From contig NZ_PYFW01000001.1 in assembly GCF_003020125.1 (NCBI RefSeq), positions 248,001 through 312,000 on the forward strand: 64,000 bases of DNA, given 5' to 3'. The first letter of the stretch is position 1. Every line of letters starts with the position of its first letter. The notes below the pieces were generated by a model. It was not told where the DNA came from, did not search any database, and worked only from the letters and a program-made list of their open reading frames with translations. Positions 28,979-39,667 of the stretch are shown in pieces. The DNA is from Bradyrhizobium sp. MOS003. GTDB lineage: Bacteria > Pseudomonadota > Alphaproteobacteria > Rhizobiales > Xanthobacteraceae. The position numbers and the translations under genes were made by a program.

Positions 28979-29701
28979 TTACGCGCTCACCGCGATATCC
29001 GCAGACTGAATCCGCTTGACGCCGGCCTTGGCCATATCGGCCCAGGCTTTGGCGAGCGATCCCTGATTGTCGATGCCGCGGCAGGCGTCTTCCACCACAT
29101 AGACCTCGAAGCCCGCCTTGCGCGCGTCGAGCGCGGTCCAGGCGACGCAGAAGTCCGTCGCGAGGCCAGCGACGAAGACGCGCTTGATCTTGCGGCCCTT
29201 GAGATAGCCGGCAAGGCCCGTCGAGGTCTTGCCGTCGGCTTCGAGGAAGGCCGAATAGCTGTCGACGTCCTTGTGAAAGCCCTTGCGGATGATCAGCTCG
29301 GCGTGCGGGATCGCAAGGTCCTTCGACAGCGAAGCGCCGTCGGTGCCCTGCACGCAATGGTCGGGCCACAGCACCTGCTTGCCGTAGGGAAGATCGACGG
29401 TTTCGAATGGCTTCTTGCCGGAATGCACCGACGCAAACGAGACGTGGCCCGGCGTATGCCAGTCCTGCGTCATCACCACGTTGGCAAACGCCTTCGAGAT
29501 CTTGTTGATGACGGGCACCACCTGCTCGCCCTCTTTCACCGCGAGGCTGCCGCCGGGCAGGAAGCAGTTCTGCACGTCGATCACGAGCAGCGCGGACGCA
29601 TCGTCCGGCTTGATCGATGCCGCTGCAAAGAGTGCGGTTGGCGCGAGAGTCGCAAGCGCCGTCGTTCCAAGCATTGCCAGGATTTGCCGTCGATCCAGCA
29701 T
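28979..29701 (-). CDS. pncA: Nicotinamidase-like isochorismatase family hydrolase with an export signal
   Basis: Predicted to hydrolyse nicotinamide to nicotinate. ATG 29699-29701 gives 240 residues starting MLDRRQILAMLGTTALATLA, a twin-arginine-like signal ending near AAA residue 28. The catalytic triad is visible: Asp in LLVIDVQNCF, Lys in ELIIRKGFHK and Cys in GLATDFCVAWTALDA. The metal motif is QDWHTPGH. Nicotinamidases are usually cytoplasmic, so a signal peptide is notable; a similar family pyrazinamidase remains possible. It lies between grpE and dnaK on the opposite strand. The open frame continues 40 codons upstream without family similarity. Confidence 0.88.
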   Translation of the reverse strand: MLDRRQILAMLGTTALATLAPTALFAAASIKPDDASALLVIDVQNCFLPGGSLAVKEGEQVVPVINKISKAFANVVMTQDWHTPGHVSFASVHSGKKPFETVDLPYGKQVLWPDHCVQGTDGASLSKDLAIPHAELIIRKGFHKDVDSYSAFLEADGKTSTGLAGYLKGRKIKRVFVAGLATDFCVAWTALDARKAGFEVYVVEDACRGIDNQGSLAKAWADMAKAGVKRIQSADIAVSA

Positions 29702-29821
29702 CGTTCGCCTCCCATCCAGGATGATCCAACGGGAGCGAAGCCTAGTTCCGTTCGTATACGAACAGAAGCCCGAAAATGCGGCCGGCGTTGGTGAGGGGGT
29801 GGGCTGACAAACCCACAGCAC

Positions 29822-29930
29822 CGTCGTCCCGGGGCGGGCGAAGCGCGAGCCCGGGATCCATAACCACAGGGAGAAGTTTGGCCGATACCTTTTGCAACCG
29901 CGAGATCACGCGGTATGGATCCCCGCCTTC
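29822..29930. repeat. Palindromic intergenic repeat (CCCGGGATCCAT type)
   Basis: CGTCCCGGGGCGGGCGAAGC and GCGAGCCCGGGATCCAT at 29825-29861 are matched imperfectly by GTATGGATCCCCGCC at 29913-29927 in inverted orientation. It fills the space between the nicotinamidase and the next minus-strand gene, and resembles the element at 58876-58987. Confidence 0.65.
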
Positions 29931-29934
29931 GCGC

Positions 29935-30876
29935 TCAGCCCTTCGGCTGTATGCCGTCGCGCACGGCGCGGAAGCGGGTGAAGGCGGCCAGCCACTGGTC
30001 GCGCGGGGCGCTGGCGACGATGCGCAGCGAGGCGCCGCCGGTCGAGAAGCGGATCCACTGCACCACGGTGACCGGGACCTTGTCCTTGCCGCTGACCCCG
30101 TCGATCCGGGTCTCGAAGCCCTGCTGGCCGTTGATGCGGATCGGCTCGGACATGGTGACGCGCGATTCCCGCACGCCGGGGATCTGCAGCGCCGCTTCCT
30201 GGGCGAAGCGCGCGCGGTCGTCGGCCTGCTGCGGCGTGGCGCCGATCAGACCGAGGATCATGAACGGCTTCGACTCATAGCCGGAGCTCTCGTCGCCGTC
30301 AGCCAGGATGATGCTCGAGCCCGGCGCCAGCGTGCGGATGTCCTTGAACTCGGCGAGATCGGTGATCTTGAACGGCATCAACCCGATCTGCTCCTCTGCC
30401 GAGACCTGCTTGCGGGTGGTGGCGCTCGCAAACATCTGCCGCACCGCCTCATCCGTGTAGATCTTGGTCGCATTCTCCGGCACTTGCACCGCGACATAGC
30501 CGGAGAAGCCGGCGCCCGGCACGATCATCGAATAGCGCTTCACCGGGGTGTCGCCCGCCTTGCCGCTCTCGGTGGTGAAATAGGCGAGGCCCGCGGGCGT
30601 CTCGATCTTGTCCTGCTTGACACCGCCTGTGCCAGCCGGATTGGAATTGAAGGCGCTCACGACCTCGCCATAGGCCGCCGGCGGCAGCTCGGTGATCAGC
30701 ACCTTGACGTTGCCGTCCTCGCTCTCGAAGCCGGGAAAGGTTTTTGCCGTGCTGAGGCCGACCAGCGGCACCATGCCGAGGCGCAAGCCGGGTGGAAACA
30801 CGGCGTCGGCGGCGAGGGCCGGAAACGCGGAGGCTATCAGGAGGGCGAGCGCGGCGAGGGGACGGATCAGCTTCAT
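29935..30876 (-). CDS. Hypothetical secreted protein
   Basis: A 313-residue protein with a Sec signal (LIRPLAALALLIASAFPALAAD, cleavage near residue 23). ATG 30874-30876 is preferred because the signal begins there; 80 upstream in-frame codons look non-coding. The mature part is mixed alpha/beta with segments such as PPGLRLGMVPLVGLSTAKTF and a C-terminal VTVVQWIRFSTGG region. It has no cysteines that suggest catalysis. I do not recognise a family. It is divergent from dnaK, whose regulatory region it shares. Confidence 0.75.
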   Translation of the reverse strand: MKLIRPLAALALLIASAFPALAADAVFPPGLRLGMVPLVGLSTAKTFPGFESEDGNVKVLITELPPAAYGEVVSAFNSNPAGTGGVKQDKIETPAGLAYFTTESGKAGDTPVKRYSMIVPGAGFSGYVAVQVPENATKIYTDEAVRQMFASATTRKQVSAEEQIGLMPFKITDLAEFKDIRTLAPGSSIILADGDESSGYESKPFMILGLIGATPQQADDRARFAQEAALQIPGVRESRVTMSEPIRINGQQGFETRIDGVSGKDKVPVTVVQWIRFSTGGASLRIVASAPRDQWLAAFTRFRAVRDGIQPKG

Positions 30877-31268
30877 GGGCACTCTGATTGGTTCACATTG
30901 AGGCCGTTCGATGGTCGGCGACCGGGCCGCTTTGTCGCGCGGAGCAGCCGTGGCGGCGGTCCGGCCGGTTCGCCTTTTACCGGGTTTGGGCTTGCGGCAA
31001 CAGGGCGGGCGGGCTTGCGGTAGCCGGGGCTTGCTGACGCCTGAACCTGTTAATAATTCCTCACCTGCAAGAGCGGTGCAGCCCGGATATGATCTTCCAA
31101 AACCCAATGTTTTCACGGCAGAAACCTAGCTTCGGTCCTTGCGGGCCCCTCCCCCCCTCCTATATGAGCGTCAACCATCGCAATATCGCGAATGTTTGAT
31201 CTTAGGGGGTTTCGGTCGGGTGCCTTCTGGGCCCAGCCAACCTGCCGCAAAAACAAGGATATCGGACC
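30877..31268. other. Divergent regulatory region upstream of dnaK
   Basis: 392 bases between the secreted-protein start and dnaK. It contains the RpoH-like dnaK promoter at 31138-31168, giving a leader of roughly 100 bases with AAGGA before the ATG. The left part (30880-31080) should hold the minus-strand promoter, but I could not pick a convincing one. No RNA gene or CIRCE dyad is visible. Confidence 0.5.
31138..31168 (+). promoter_or_regulatory. RpoH (sigma-32) promoter of dnaK
   Basis: CTTG at 31138-31141, a spacer of exactly 17 bases, and CCTATATGAG at 31159-31168. The second element matches the alphaproteobacterial heat-shock -10 CYTATNTNNG at every specified position. It lies about 100 bases upstream of dnaK. 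From the literature I recall that Bradyrhizobium dnaK is RpoH-dependent, which agrees. Confidence 0.8.
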
Positions 31269-33170
<1,902 letters not shown>

Positions 33171-33219
33171 TCCCCGAGCGGGTCATGATGCGGACGGCTT
33201 GGACCCCACACGCTCTACC

Positions 33220-33244
33220 GGCCTCCCCCTTCGTGGGGGAGGCC
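33220..33244 (+). terminator. Strong hairpin between dnaK and dnaJ
   Basis: GGCCTCCCCC (33220-33229), loop TTCGT and GGGGGAGGCC (33235-33244) make a perfect ten-pair stem. There is no T-run after it, so it may act as a stabilising 3' end or attenuator rather than a full intrinsic terminator, lowering dnaJ expression relative to dnaK. Confidence 0.5.
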
Positions 33245-33415
33245 GCCGTGTCGGGACGGACGGGCGGGTCGCCCGTTACGATCGATCAATTCCCAGCCGT
33301 TATGCTGAACGCCGCCACGCCGCCCTCTGCCGCCGAGCAGAAGGCCGCCTATATCGTCGTGTGGCGACGTCGTTTCGCTCCGATTTGAATCGCGATTGGA
33401 TAGACCGAGTCCCTC

Positions 33416-34546
33416 ATGTCCACGTCCACCAAACGCTGCTATTACGAAACCCTCGAAGTCGAACGCGATGCCGACGAATCCGTTCTGAAATCGTCGTTCC
33501 GCAAGCTGGCAATGAAGTTCCATCCGGACCGCAATCCCGGGGACGACACCAGCGAGGTCAAGTTCAAGGAAATCAACGAGGCCTACGAGGTCCTCAAGGA
33601 CAAGGACAAGCGCGCGGCCTATGATCGCTACGGCCATGCCGCCTTCGAGCAGGGCGGCGGCGGTGGTGCCGGCTTCGGCGCGGGCTTCGCCTCTTCCTTC
33701 TCCGACATTTTCGAAGATCTGTTCGGCATGGCCGGACAACGCGGTCGCGGCGGCCGCGAGCGTGGCGCCGACTTGCGCTACAATATGGAAATCACGCTCG
33801 AGGAAGCCTTCGGCGGCAAGACCGCGCAGATCGAGATTCCGGTCTCGGTCACCTGCGAGGCCTGCTCGGGCATCGGCGCCAAGGCCGGGACCAAGCCGAA
33901 GACCTGTTCGACCTGCGGCGGCGCCGGCCGCGTGCGGCAGTCGCAGGGCTTCTTCACGCTGGAGCGGACCTGTCCGGGCTGCCAGGGCCGCGGCCAGATG
34001 ATCGAGGATGCCTGCCCGTCCTGCTCGGGACAGGGCCGCGTCACCCGCGAGCGGAATCTTTCGGTCAACATTCCCCCGGGCGTCGAGGATGGCACGAGGA
34101 TCAGGCTCGCCGGCGAAGGCGAGGCGGGGGTCCGCGGCGGTCCGCCCGGCGACCTCTACATCTTCCTGTCGCTGACCCAACACCAGTTCTTCCAGCGCGA
34201 CGGCGCCGATCTGCATTGCCGTGTCCCGATCTCGATGGTGACGGCCGCCCTCGGCGGCGAATTCGAGGTGCCGACCATCGAGAAGGGCAAGACCAAAGTG
34301 AAGGTGCCGGCCGGGACCCAGTCGAACCGCCGATTCCGCATTGCATCAAAAGGCATGCCGGTGCTGCGGTCGCGCCAGATGGGCGACATGTATGTCCAGG
34401 TCGTGGTCGAGACTCCGCAGAACCTCACCAAAAAACAGCAGGAATTGCTGGCCGAGTTCGAAAAGCTGTCGAGCGGCAACACGCAGCCGGAATCCGAGGG
34501 CTTCTTCGCCAAGGTCAAGGACTTCTTCGGCAATCGGGCGAGTTGA
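33416..34546 (+). CDS. dnaJ: Co-chaperone DnaJ (Hsp40)
   Basis: A 376-residue type I J-protein. The J-domain carries the HPD motif in [10 protein letters not shown] near residues 38-48. A Gly/Phe-rich linker ([12 protein letters not shown]) and four CxxCxGxG zinc repeats follow ([32 protein letters not shown]), then the C-terminal substrate-binding domains. It stimulates the DnaK ATPase. It starts 245 bases after dnaK, separated by a hairpin, and is followed by pmtA. Confidence 0.98.
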   Translation: MSTSTKRCYYETLEVERDADESVLKSSFRKLAMKFHPDRNPGDDTSEVKFKEINEAYEVLKDKDKRAAYDRYGHAAFEQGGGGGAGFGAGFASSFSDIFEDLFGMAGQRGRGGRERGADLRYNMEITLEEAFGGKTAQIEIPVSVTCEACSGIGAKAGTKPKTCSTCGGAGRVRQSQGFFTLERTCPGCQGRGQMIEDACPSCSGQGRVTRERNLSVNIPPGVEDGTRIRLAGEGEAGVRGGPPGDLYIFLSLTQHQFFQRDGADLHCRVPISMVTAALGGEFEVPTIEKGKTKVKVPAGTQSNRRFRIASKGMPVLRSRQMGDMYVQVVVETPQNLTKKQQELLAEFEKLSSGNTQPESEGFFAKVKDFFGNRAS

Positions 34547-34634
34547 CTCGGCTTGACCATGCCGCCTTCGGCCTATACGTCTTTATGACCATTTTCTGAC
34601 ACGCCGCGGTCCTGCGGTCCCGTCCGGTCCTGAC

Positions 34635-35234
34635 ATGCCATTGCCATCGTCCGCGCGTGCGTTGAAGAAGCCTCGTCTCGACGACGAGGTTCGCTTTCTC
34701 AGATCATGGATCGAAAAGCCCTTGCACATGGGCGCCGTGATGCCGTCGGGCAAGCTGCTGGCCCGGACCATGGCCCATTACGTCGACGTCGATTCGGACG
34801 CGCCTGTGGTCGAGCTCGGACCCGGCACCGGCGCCATCACCTCGGCACTGGTCGAGCGCGGTGTCGATCAGAAGCGTCTCGTCCTGGTCGAATACAATCC
34901 CGGTTTCTGCGCGTTGCTGCGCGACCGCTATCCGCAGGCCAAGGTGGTGCAGGGCGATGCCTATCGCCTGCGTGATACGCTCTGGAACGTCCTGAGCGCG
35001 CCGGCCTCCGCGGTCGTCTCCGGCCTGCCGCTGGTGACAAAACCGATGCTGACGCGGCTACGGCTGATCCGCGACGCCTTCACGGCACTCGCACCCGGCG
35101 CTCCCTTCGTTCAGTTCACCTATGCGGTGGTGCCGCCGATCCCGAAATCGCTGCCCGGCGTGTCCACAGAGGCGTCGGAACGGATCTGGATGAACCTTCC
35201 GCCCGCCCGCGTCTGGGTGTATCGCAAGGACTAA
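34635..35234 (+). CDS. pmtA: Phosphatidylethanolamine N-methyltransferase PmtA
   Basis: SAM-dependent methylation of phosphatidylethanolamine toward phosphatidylcholine at the inner membrane. The 199-residue protein has the SAM-binding motif VVELGPGTGAIT near residues 57-68 and the family-specific RFLRSWIEKPLHMGAVMPSG (residues 20-39) and VSGLPLVTKP segments. From the literature I recall that Bradyrhizobium japonicum pmtA lies just downstream of dnaKJ and is needed for normal symbiosis. The position here is the same, 88 bases after dnaJ. Confidence 0.92.
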   Translation: MPLPSSARALKKPRLDDEVRFLRSWIEKPLHMGAVMPSGKLLARTMAHYVDVDSDAPVVELGPGTGAITSALVERGVDQKRLVLVEYNPGFCALLRDRYPQAKVVQGDAYRLRDTLWNVLSAPASAVVSGLPLVTKPMLTRLRLIRDAFTALAPGAPFVQFTYAVVPPIPKSLPGVSTEASERIWMNLPPARVWVYRKD

Positions 35235-35291
35235 TTCCGCCGGCTGTCTCTCATGCGCGGCGGGCTCGTTTCGCCGAACGCATGGAAGCGG

Positions 35292-35870
35292 ATGTCCGCA
35301 CCCAAAATTCTGGTCATTCCCGGCTCGCTGCGCACCGGTTCGCACAATGCGAAGCTGGCCGCGGTCGCCGCTTATGAATTCGCCCGGGCCGGCGTCGACG
35401 TCACCCGCGTCTCGCTCGCCGATTTTCCGCTGCCGATCTATGATGGCGATCTCCAGGCCAAGTCCGGTGTGCCCAAGCATGCGGTCAATCTCAAACGCAT
35501 GATCGGCACGCATCACGGCGTGCTGTTCGTCTCGCCCGAATACAACGCCTCGGTGCCGCCGCTGCTCAAGAACGCGATCGACTGGGTCAGCCGCGTGCAG
35601 GATCCGCACGAGGCACGCGGCGAGGTGTTCCGCAACCGGGCCTTTGCCCTCGCCGGCGCCTCGCAGAGCCGGCTCGGCGCGGCGCGTGCGCTGCAGGCGC
35701 TCAGGCTGATCCTGACCTCCTGCCATGCCAACGTGATTGCCAGCCAGCTCACGCTCGCCTTTGCAGACCAGGCCTATGACGATATGGACAGGCTCAAGAA
35801 CGAGGCCGACATCGCCGCGATGAAGGAGCTGGTGGCGCAGTTGATCGACATTTCCCAACGCATGATGTGA
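35292..35870 (+). CDS. NADPH-dependent FMN reductase family protein
   Basis: A flavodoxin-fold oxidoreductase of 192 residues. ATG 35292 (MSAPKILVIPGSLRTGSHN) is preferred; the frame opens 13 codons earlier. The FMN phosphate loop is GSLRTGSHNAKLA and the second flavin loop is SPEYNASVPPLLKNAIDWVSR, both typical of chromate/azo/quinone reductases. The physiological acceptor cannot be told. It precedes pyrF by only six bases, suggesting cotranscription. Confidence 0.9.
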   Translation: MSAPKILVIPGSLRTGSHNAKLAAVAAYEFARAGVDVTRVSLADFPLPIYDGDLQAKSGVPKHAVNLKRMIGTHHGVLFVSPEYNASVPPLLKNAIDWVSRVQDPHEARGEVFRNRAFALAGASQSRLGAARALQALRLILTSCHANVIASQLTLAFADQAYDDMDRLKNEADIAAMKELVAQLIDISQRMM

Positions 35871-35876
35871 GGTGAC

Positions 35877-36587
35877 ATGACGCCAGCCGAGATCGCCCCC
35901 AAGGACCGCCTGATCGTTGCGCTCGACCTGCCCAGCGTCGATGCCGCGGAGGCGACCATCAATCGTCTCGGCGACAGCGTCACCTTCTACAAGATCGGTT
36001 ATCGGCTCGCTTATGCCGGCGGATTGCCGCTGGTCGGCAAGCTCGCCGACAAGGGCAAGAAGGTCTTTCTCGATCTCAAGCTGCACGACATCGGCAACAC
36101 CGTGATGCAGGGCGTCGAGAGCATCACGAGGCTCGGCGCCACGTTCCTCACAGTGCACGCCTATCCGCAGACCATGAAGGGCGCGGTCGAAGGCCGCGGC
36201 AATTCGAGCCTGAAGATCCTCGCCGTCACGGTGCTGACCTCCTACAACGAGGACGATCTGCATGCGGCCGGCTATCGGCTCGGTGTCTCCGAACTGGTCG
36301 AGGCGCGCGCGCAACAGGCGCAGGTGCTAGGCATCGACGGCCTCGTCTGCTCGCCGGAAGAAGTCGGCAATTTGCGCAAGATCGTCGGCCACCAGATGAG
36401 CCTCGTCACCCCCGGCATCCGGCCGGCAGGTTCGGCAACCGGTGACCAGAAGCGCATCATGACGCCCAGCCGTGCGATCACGGCTGGCGCCGATTATCTC
36501 GTCGTCGGGCGGCCGGTGCTGGAAGCCGCCGACCCCAAGGCCGCCGCAGAGGCCATCCATGCCGAGATCGCGCAGGCGCTCGGTTAA
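35877..36587 (+). CDS. pyrF: Orotidine 5'-phosphate decarboxylase
   Basis: Final step of UMP synthesis. The 236-residue TIM barrel contains [13 protein letters not shown], the catalytic [10 protein letters not shown] segment (Lys-Asp pairs), a LTVHAYPQ region, and the phosphate loop ending [10 protein letters not shown]. Length is normal. ATG 35877 follows GAGGTG. It sits between the FMN reductase gene and a DUF1330 gene, 24 bases from the latter, so the three may form an operon. Confidence 0.97.
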   Translation: MTPAEIAPKDRLIVALDLPSVDAAEATINRLGDSVTFYKIGYRLAYAGGLPLVGKLADKGKKVFLDLKLHDIGNTVMQGVESITRLGATFLTVHAYPQTMKGAVEGRGNSSLKILAVTVLTSYNEDDLHAAGYRLGVSELVEARAQQAQVLGIDGLVCSPEEVGNLRKIVGHQMSLVTPGIRPAGSATGDQKRIMTPSRAITAGADYLVVGRPVLEAADPKAAAEAIHAEIAQALG

Positions 36588-36611
36588 CAATCAACAACAG
36601 GGAGAAGAACA

Positions 36612-36923
36612 ATGGCAAAAGGCTACTGGATCGGACGCGTTGATGTGAGCAATGACGAGGGCTACAAGCCCTACGCCGTCGCCAACGGTCCGATCTTTAA
36701 GAAATGGGGCGGCCGCTTCGTCGTCCGCGCCGGCAAGTTCACCACCGTCGAAGGCGCCAGCCGCACCCGCAACGTCGTGATCGAATTCCCGGACTACGAG
36801 ACCGCGATCGCCTGCTACAATTCGCCGGAATACCAGGCCAACATCAAGGTGCGCCAGCCGCACTCGATCGCCGACCTCATCATCATCGAAGGCTATGACG
36901 GCCCGCAGCCGTCGGACGGCTGA
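36612..36923 (+). CDS. DUF1330 family protein
   Basis: A 103-residue soluble protein with the DUF1330 (dimeric alpha/beta barrel) pattern: KGYWIGRVDVSNDEGYKPYAVAN at the start, FVVRAGKFTTVEG in the middle and FPDYETAIACYNSPEYQ near residue 75. Function is unknown; members are small ABM-like dimers. A strong AGGGAGAAG ribosome site precedes ATG 36612. It is probably cotranscribed with pyrF and is followed by a palindromic repeat. Confidence 0.9.
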   Translation: MAKGYWIGRVDVSNDEGYKPYAVANGPIFKKWGGRFVVRAGKFTTVEGASRTRNVVIEFPDYETAIACYNSPEYQANIKVRQPHSIADLIIIEGYDGPQPSDG

Positions 36924-36938
36924 GCGCCCTCGGGCCTG

Positions 36939-37050
36939 CATGGTTCGAGACGCCCGCTCGTGCGGGCTTCTCACCATGAGGTCTGACATTTCGCCGCGAA
37001 ATCCGACCTCATCCTGAGGGCGCGCCGCAGGCGGGCGTCTCGAAGGATGG
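36939..37050. repeat. Palindromic intergenic repeat (GGTTCGAGACGCCCGC type)
   Basis: CATGGTTCGAGACGCCCGC at 36939-36957 pairs with GCGGGCGTCTCGAAGGATG at 37031-37049; inside are smaller hairpins around CTCACCATGAGG and CCTCATCCTGAGG. It lies between the DUF1330 gene and dapB and may help end the first transcript. A half copy is at 28848-28891. Confidence 0.75.
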
Positions 37051-37130
37051 CCGCAGGCGGCCCTGCCTGATCCCCCTCGGTTGCCGGAACTGCATCCCCC
37101 GGCTAAAACGGCCCCTGAGAGGATCACACC

Positions 37131-37946
37131 ATGTCCGACATGCGCCTGATTGTTGCTGGAGCCGGTGGCCGGATGGGCCGCGCGCTGGTGCGGGCGATCG
37201 GCGAGAGCAAAGGCGCGGTGCTGGCGGGCGCGCTGGAGATGCCGGGCTCGGAGCTGCTCGGCAAGGACGCCGGTGTGCTCGCAGGCCTGTCGGCCAACGG
37301 CATCAAGCTCTCCGCCGACCTCTGGGCGATGTCGAAGGAGGCCGATGGTATCCTCGATTTCACCGTGCCGGCCGCGACCATCGCCAATGTCGCGATCGCC
37401 GCCGAGCGCGGTATCGTGCATGTCGTCGGCACCACCGGATTGTCCGGCTCCGACAATGCCGTGATCAAGAGCGTCACCAACCGCGCCATCGTGGTGCAGT
37501 CGGGCAATATGAGCCTGGGCGTCAATCTGCTGGCGGCCGTGGTCAAGCGCGTTGCCAAGGCGCTCGACCAGAATTTTGATATCGAGATCGTCGAGACCCA
37601 TCATCGCATGAAGGTCGATGCACCATCCGGCACGGCGCTGATGCTGGGACAGGCCGCAGCCAGCGGTCGCGGCGTCACGCTCGACGAACATTCCGAGCGC
37701 GGCCGTGACGGCATCACCGGCGCGCGCAGGCCGGGCAATATCGGTTTCGCCTCGTTGCGCGGCGGCACCGTCGCCGGCGATCACAGCGTCACCTTCCTCG
37801 GGCCCTTCGAGCGCCTGACGCTGTCGCATCAGGCGGAAGACCGCATGCTGTTCGCTCACGGCGCGCTGAAGGCGGCGCTGTGGGCGCATGGCAAGAAGCC
37901 GGGGCATTACTCCATGGCCGACGTGCTCGGCTTGTCTGACATTTGA
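37131..37946 (+). CDS. dapB: 4-Hydroxy-tetrahydrodipicolinate reductase
   Basis: NAD(P)H-dependent reductase in lysine and diaminopimelate synthesis. The 271-residue protein has the dinucleotide motif [10 protein letters not shown] near residues 8-17, GTTGLS, and the substrate-binding [18 protein letters not shown] with the catalytic His pair and Lys. Length is normal. ATG 37131 (MSDMRLIV) is used; ATG 37140 is possible. It is followed by gpmA after 19 bases. Confidence 0.97.
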   Translation: MSDMRLIVAGAGGRMGRALVRAIGESKGAVLAGALEMPGSELLGKDAGVLAGLSANGIKLSADLWAMSKEADGILDFTVPAATIANVAIAAERGIVHVVGTTGLSGSDNAVIKSVTNRAIVVQSGNMSLGVNLLAAVVKRVAKALDQNFDIEIVETHHRMKVDAPSGTALMLGQAAASGRGVTLDEHSERGRDGITGARRPGNIGFASLRGGTVAGDHSVTFLGPFERLTLSHQAEDRMLFAHGALKAALWAHGKKPGHYSMADVLGLSDI

Positions 37947-37965
37947 ACGAAACGGAAAGCAGTCG

Positions 37966-38589
37966 ATGAGTGAACGTCTCCTCGTGCTCGTGCGCCACGG
38001 CCAGAGCGAATGGAATCTGAAGAACCTGTTCACGGGGTGGAAGGATCCTGACCTCACCGAGCTCGGCGTCAAGGAAGCCACGGAAGCCGGCCGCAAGCTG
38101 AAGGCGCAGGGCCTCGTGTTCGACGTCGCCTATACTTCGGTGCTCACGCGCGCGCAGCACACGCTCGATCTCATTCTCGGCGAGCTTGGCCAGAAGGGCC
38201 TGCCGACGATGAAGAACCTCGCGCTGAACGAGCGCGACTACGGCGATCTCTCCGGTCTCAACAAGGACGACGCCCGCAAGAAATGGGGCGAGGATCAGGT
38301 GCTGATCTGGCGCCGCTCCTACGACGTGCCGCCGCCCGGCGGCGAAAGCCTGAAGGACACGCTCGCGCGGGCATTGCCGTACTACGTGCAGGAGATCCTG
38401 CCCGGCGTGCTCAACGGAAAGCGCACCCTGGTCGCCGCTCACGGCAATTCGCTGCGCGCGCTGATCATGGTGCTGGAAAAGCTGACGCCCGAAGGCATCT
38501 TGAAGCGCGAGCTCGCCACCGGCGTGCCCATCATCTACCGCCTCAACGCGGATTCGACGGTGGCCTCGAAGCTGGATCTGGCGGGTTAG
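37966..38589 (+). CDS. gpmA: 2,3-bisphosphoglycerate-dependent phosphoglycerate mutase
   Basis: Interconverts 3- and 2-phosphoglycerate. ATG 37966 ([17 protein letters not shown]) gives 207 residues, a length typical of alphaproteobacterial GpmA rather than the ~250 of enterobacteria. The catalytic His lies in RHGQSEWN near residue 11, the second His in [10 protein letters not shown], and the Glu in [11 protein letters not shown]. It follows dapB closely and is probably in its transcript. A palindromic repeat sits downstream. Confidence 0.96.
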   Translation: MSERLLVLVRHGQSEWNLKNLFTGWKDPDLTELGVKEATEAGRKLKAQGLVFDVAYTSVLTRAQHTLDLILGELGQKGLPTMKNLALNERDYGDLSGLNKDDARKKWGEDQVLIWRRSYDVPPPGGESLKDTLARALPYYVQEILPGVLNGKRTLVAAHGNSLRALIMVLEKLTPEGILKRELATGVPIIYRLNADSTVASKLDLAG

Positions 38590-38611
38590 ATCTTTGCTGC
38601 ACATTTCGGTG

Positions 38612-38700
38612 CCGTAGGGTGGGCAAAGCGTAGCGTGCCCACGCAGCGTCAACGACTTGAGACAGATCGTGGGCACGGCGCTACGCGCCTTTGCCCACGG
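38612..38700. repeat. Palindromic intergenic repeat (GTAGGGTGGGCAAAGC type), copy 1
   Basis: CCGTAGGGTGGGCAAAGCG with CGTAGCGTGCCCACG forms the left arm, and CGTGGGCACG with GCGCCTTTGCCCACGG forms the right arm. It lies between the convergent genes gpmA and the Ada-like gene, where it could stop transcription from both sides. A second copy is at 44605-44698. Confidence 0.8.
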
Positions 38701-38716
38701 CAGTGTGCTTTTGCGC

Positions 38717-39613
38717 CTACTGCATCCCCAGCCGCCCGGCCTCCCAGCCCAGCATCGCCTGCTTCCGGGTGATGCCCCAATGATAGCCCGTCAGCGTGCC
38801 GCTCTTGCCGAGCGCGCGGTGGCACGGCACGACGAACGAGACCGGGTTCTTGCCGACGGCTGCACCGACGGCGCGTGAGGCCTTCGGGCTGTTGATGTTG
38901 CAGGCGATGTCGGAATAGGACACCGCGCGTCCCATCGGGATCTTCAGCAGCGTCTCCCACACCCGCACCTCGAAATCGGTGCCGATCATCACCACGCGCA
39001 GCGGCTGGTCGGGTCGCCACAGCCTGGTGTCGAAGACGCGCGCGGCGAGCGGCGCGGTGCCTTCGTGGTCTTCGACATAGGTTGCGTTCGGCCAGCGCCG
39101 CGTCATGTCGGCGAGCGCGACCTTCTCCTCACCGTGATCGGCGAAGGCGAGGCCCGACAGGCCGCGGTCGGTCGCGATCACGATCGCGGTGCCGAACGGC
39201 GAGGGGTGAAAGCCGTAACGCAAGGTCAGGCCGGCGCCGCCGTTCTTCCATTCACCCGGCGACATCGCTTCATGCGTGACGAAGAGATCGTGCAGCCGGC
39301 CCGGTCCCGATAGTCCCGAGTCGAGCGCGGCGTCGAGGATGCTCGCGGAATCCCGCAGCAAACCCTTGGCGTGATCGAGCGTCAGCGCCTGCATGAAGGC
39401 CTTCGGCGTGATCGAGGCCCAGCGACGGAACAGATGGTGCAGCTCGTCCGGCGTGACTCCGGCGGCATCCGCCATCGCCTCGATGGTCGGCTGCGCGCGC
39501 CAGTTCTCCGAAATGAAGGCGATCGCCCGGCGCACCGAATCATAGTCGCGCAGCGCGGCGTTCTGTGGGCCCGGCTTGGTCAGGCGCTGGTCATGTATGG
39601 CGAGTGTCATCAT
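38717..39613 (-). CDS. Ada-like AraC/methylated-DNA cysteine methyltransferase fusion
   Basis: A 298-residue protein with an AraC-type helix-turn-helix half (about residues 25-115, AQPTIEAMADAAGVTPDELHHLFRRW) fused to an Ogt domain. The active-site motif is VVPCHRALGKSGTLTGYHWG, with the alkyl-acceptor Cys in PCHR. It should repair O6-alkylguanine. The N-terminal zinc domain of classical Ada, which accepts methyl from phosphotriesters and switches on transcription, is absent. Two in-frame ATGs (39613, 39610) are equivalent. It is convergent with gpmA. Confidence 0.92.
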   Translation of the reverse strand: MMTLAIHDQRLTKPGPQNAALRDYDSVRRAIAFISENWRAQPTIEAMADAAGVTPDELHHLFRRWASITPKAFMQALTLDHAKGLLRDSASILDAALDSGLSGPGRLHDLFVTHEAMSPGEWKNGGAGLTLRYGFHPSPFGTAIVIATDRGLSGLAFADHGEEKVALADMTRRWPNATYVEDHEGTAPLAARVFDTRLWRPDQPLRVVMIGTDFEVRVWETLLKIPMGRAVSYSDIACNINSPKASRAVGAAVGKNPVSFVVPCHRALGKSGTLTGYHWGITRKQAMLGWEAGRLGMQ

Positions 39614-39667
39614 GACCGGAAATGTAGGGGAGGGACGGCTGGGAAACCACCCGATTTCCGACTGCGC

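Noticed and set aside
35058..36314. 418-codon antisense frame opposite the FMN reductase and pyrF
   Set aside because: Shadow of two confidently identified genes.
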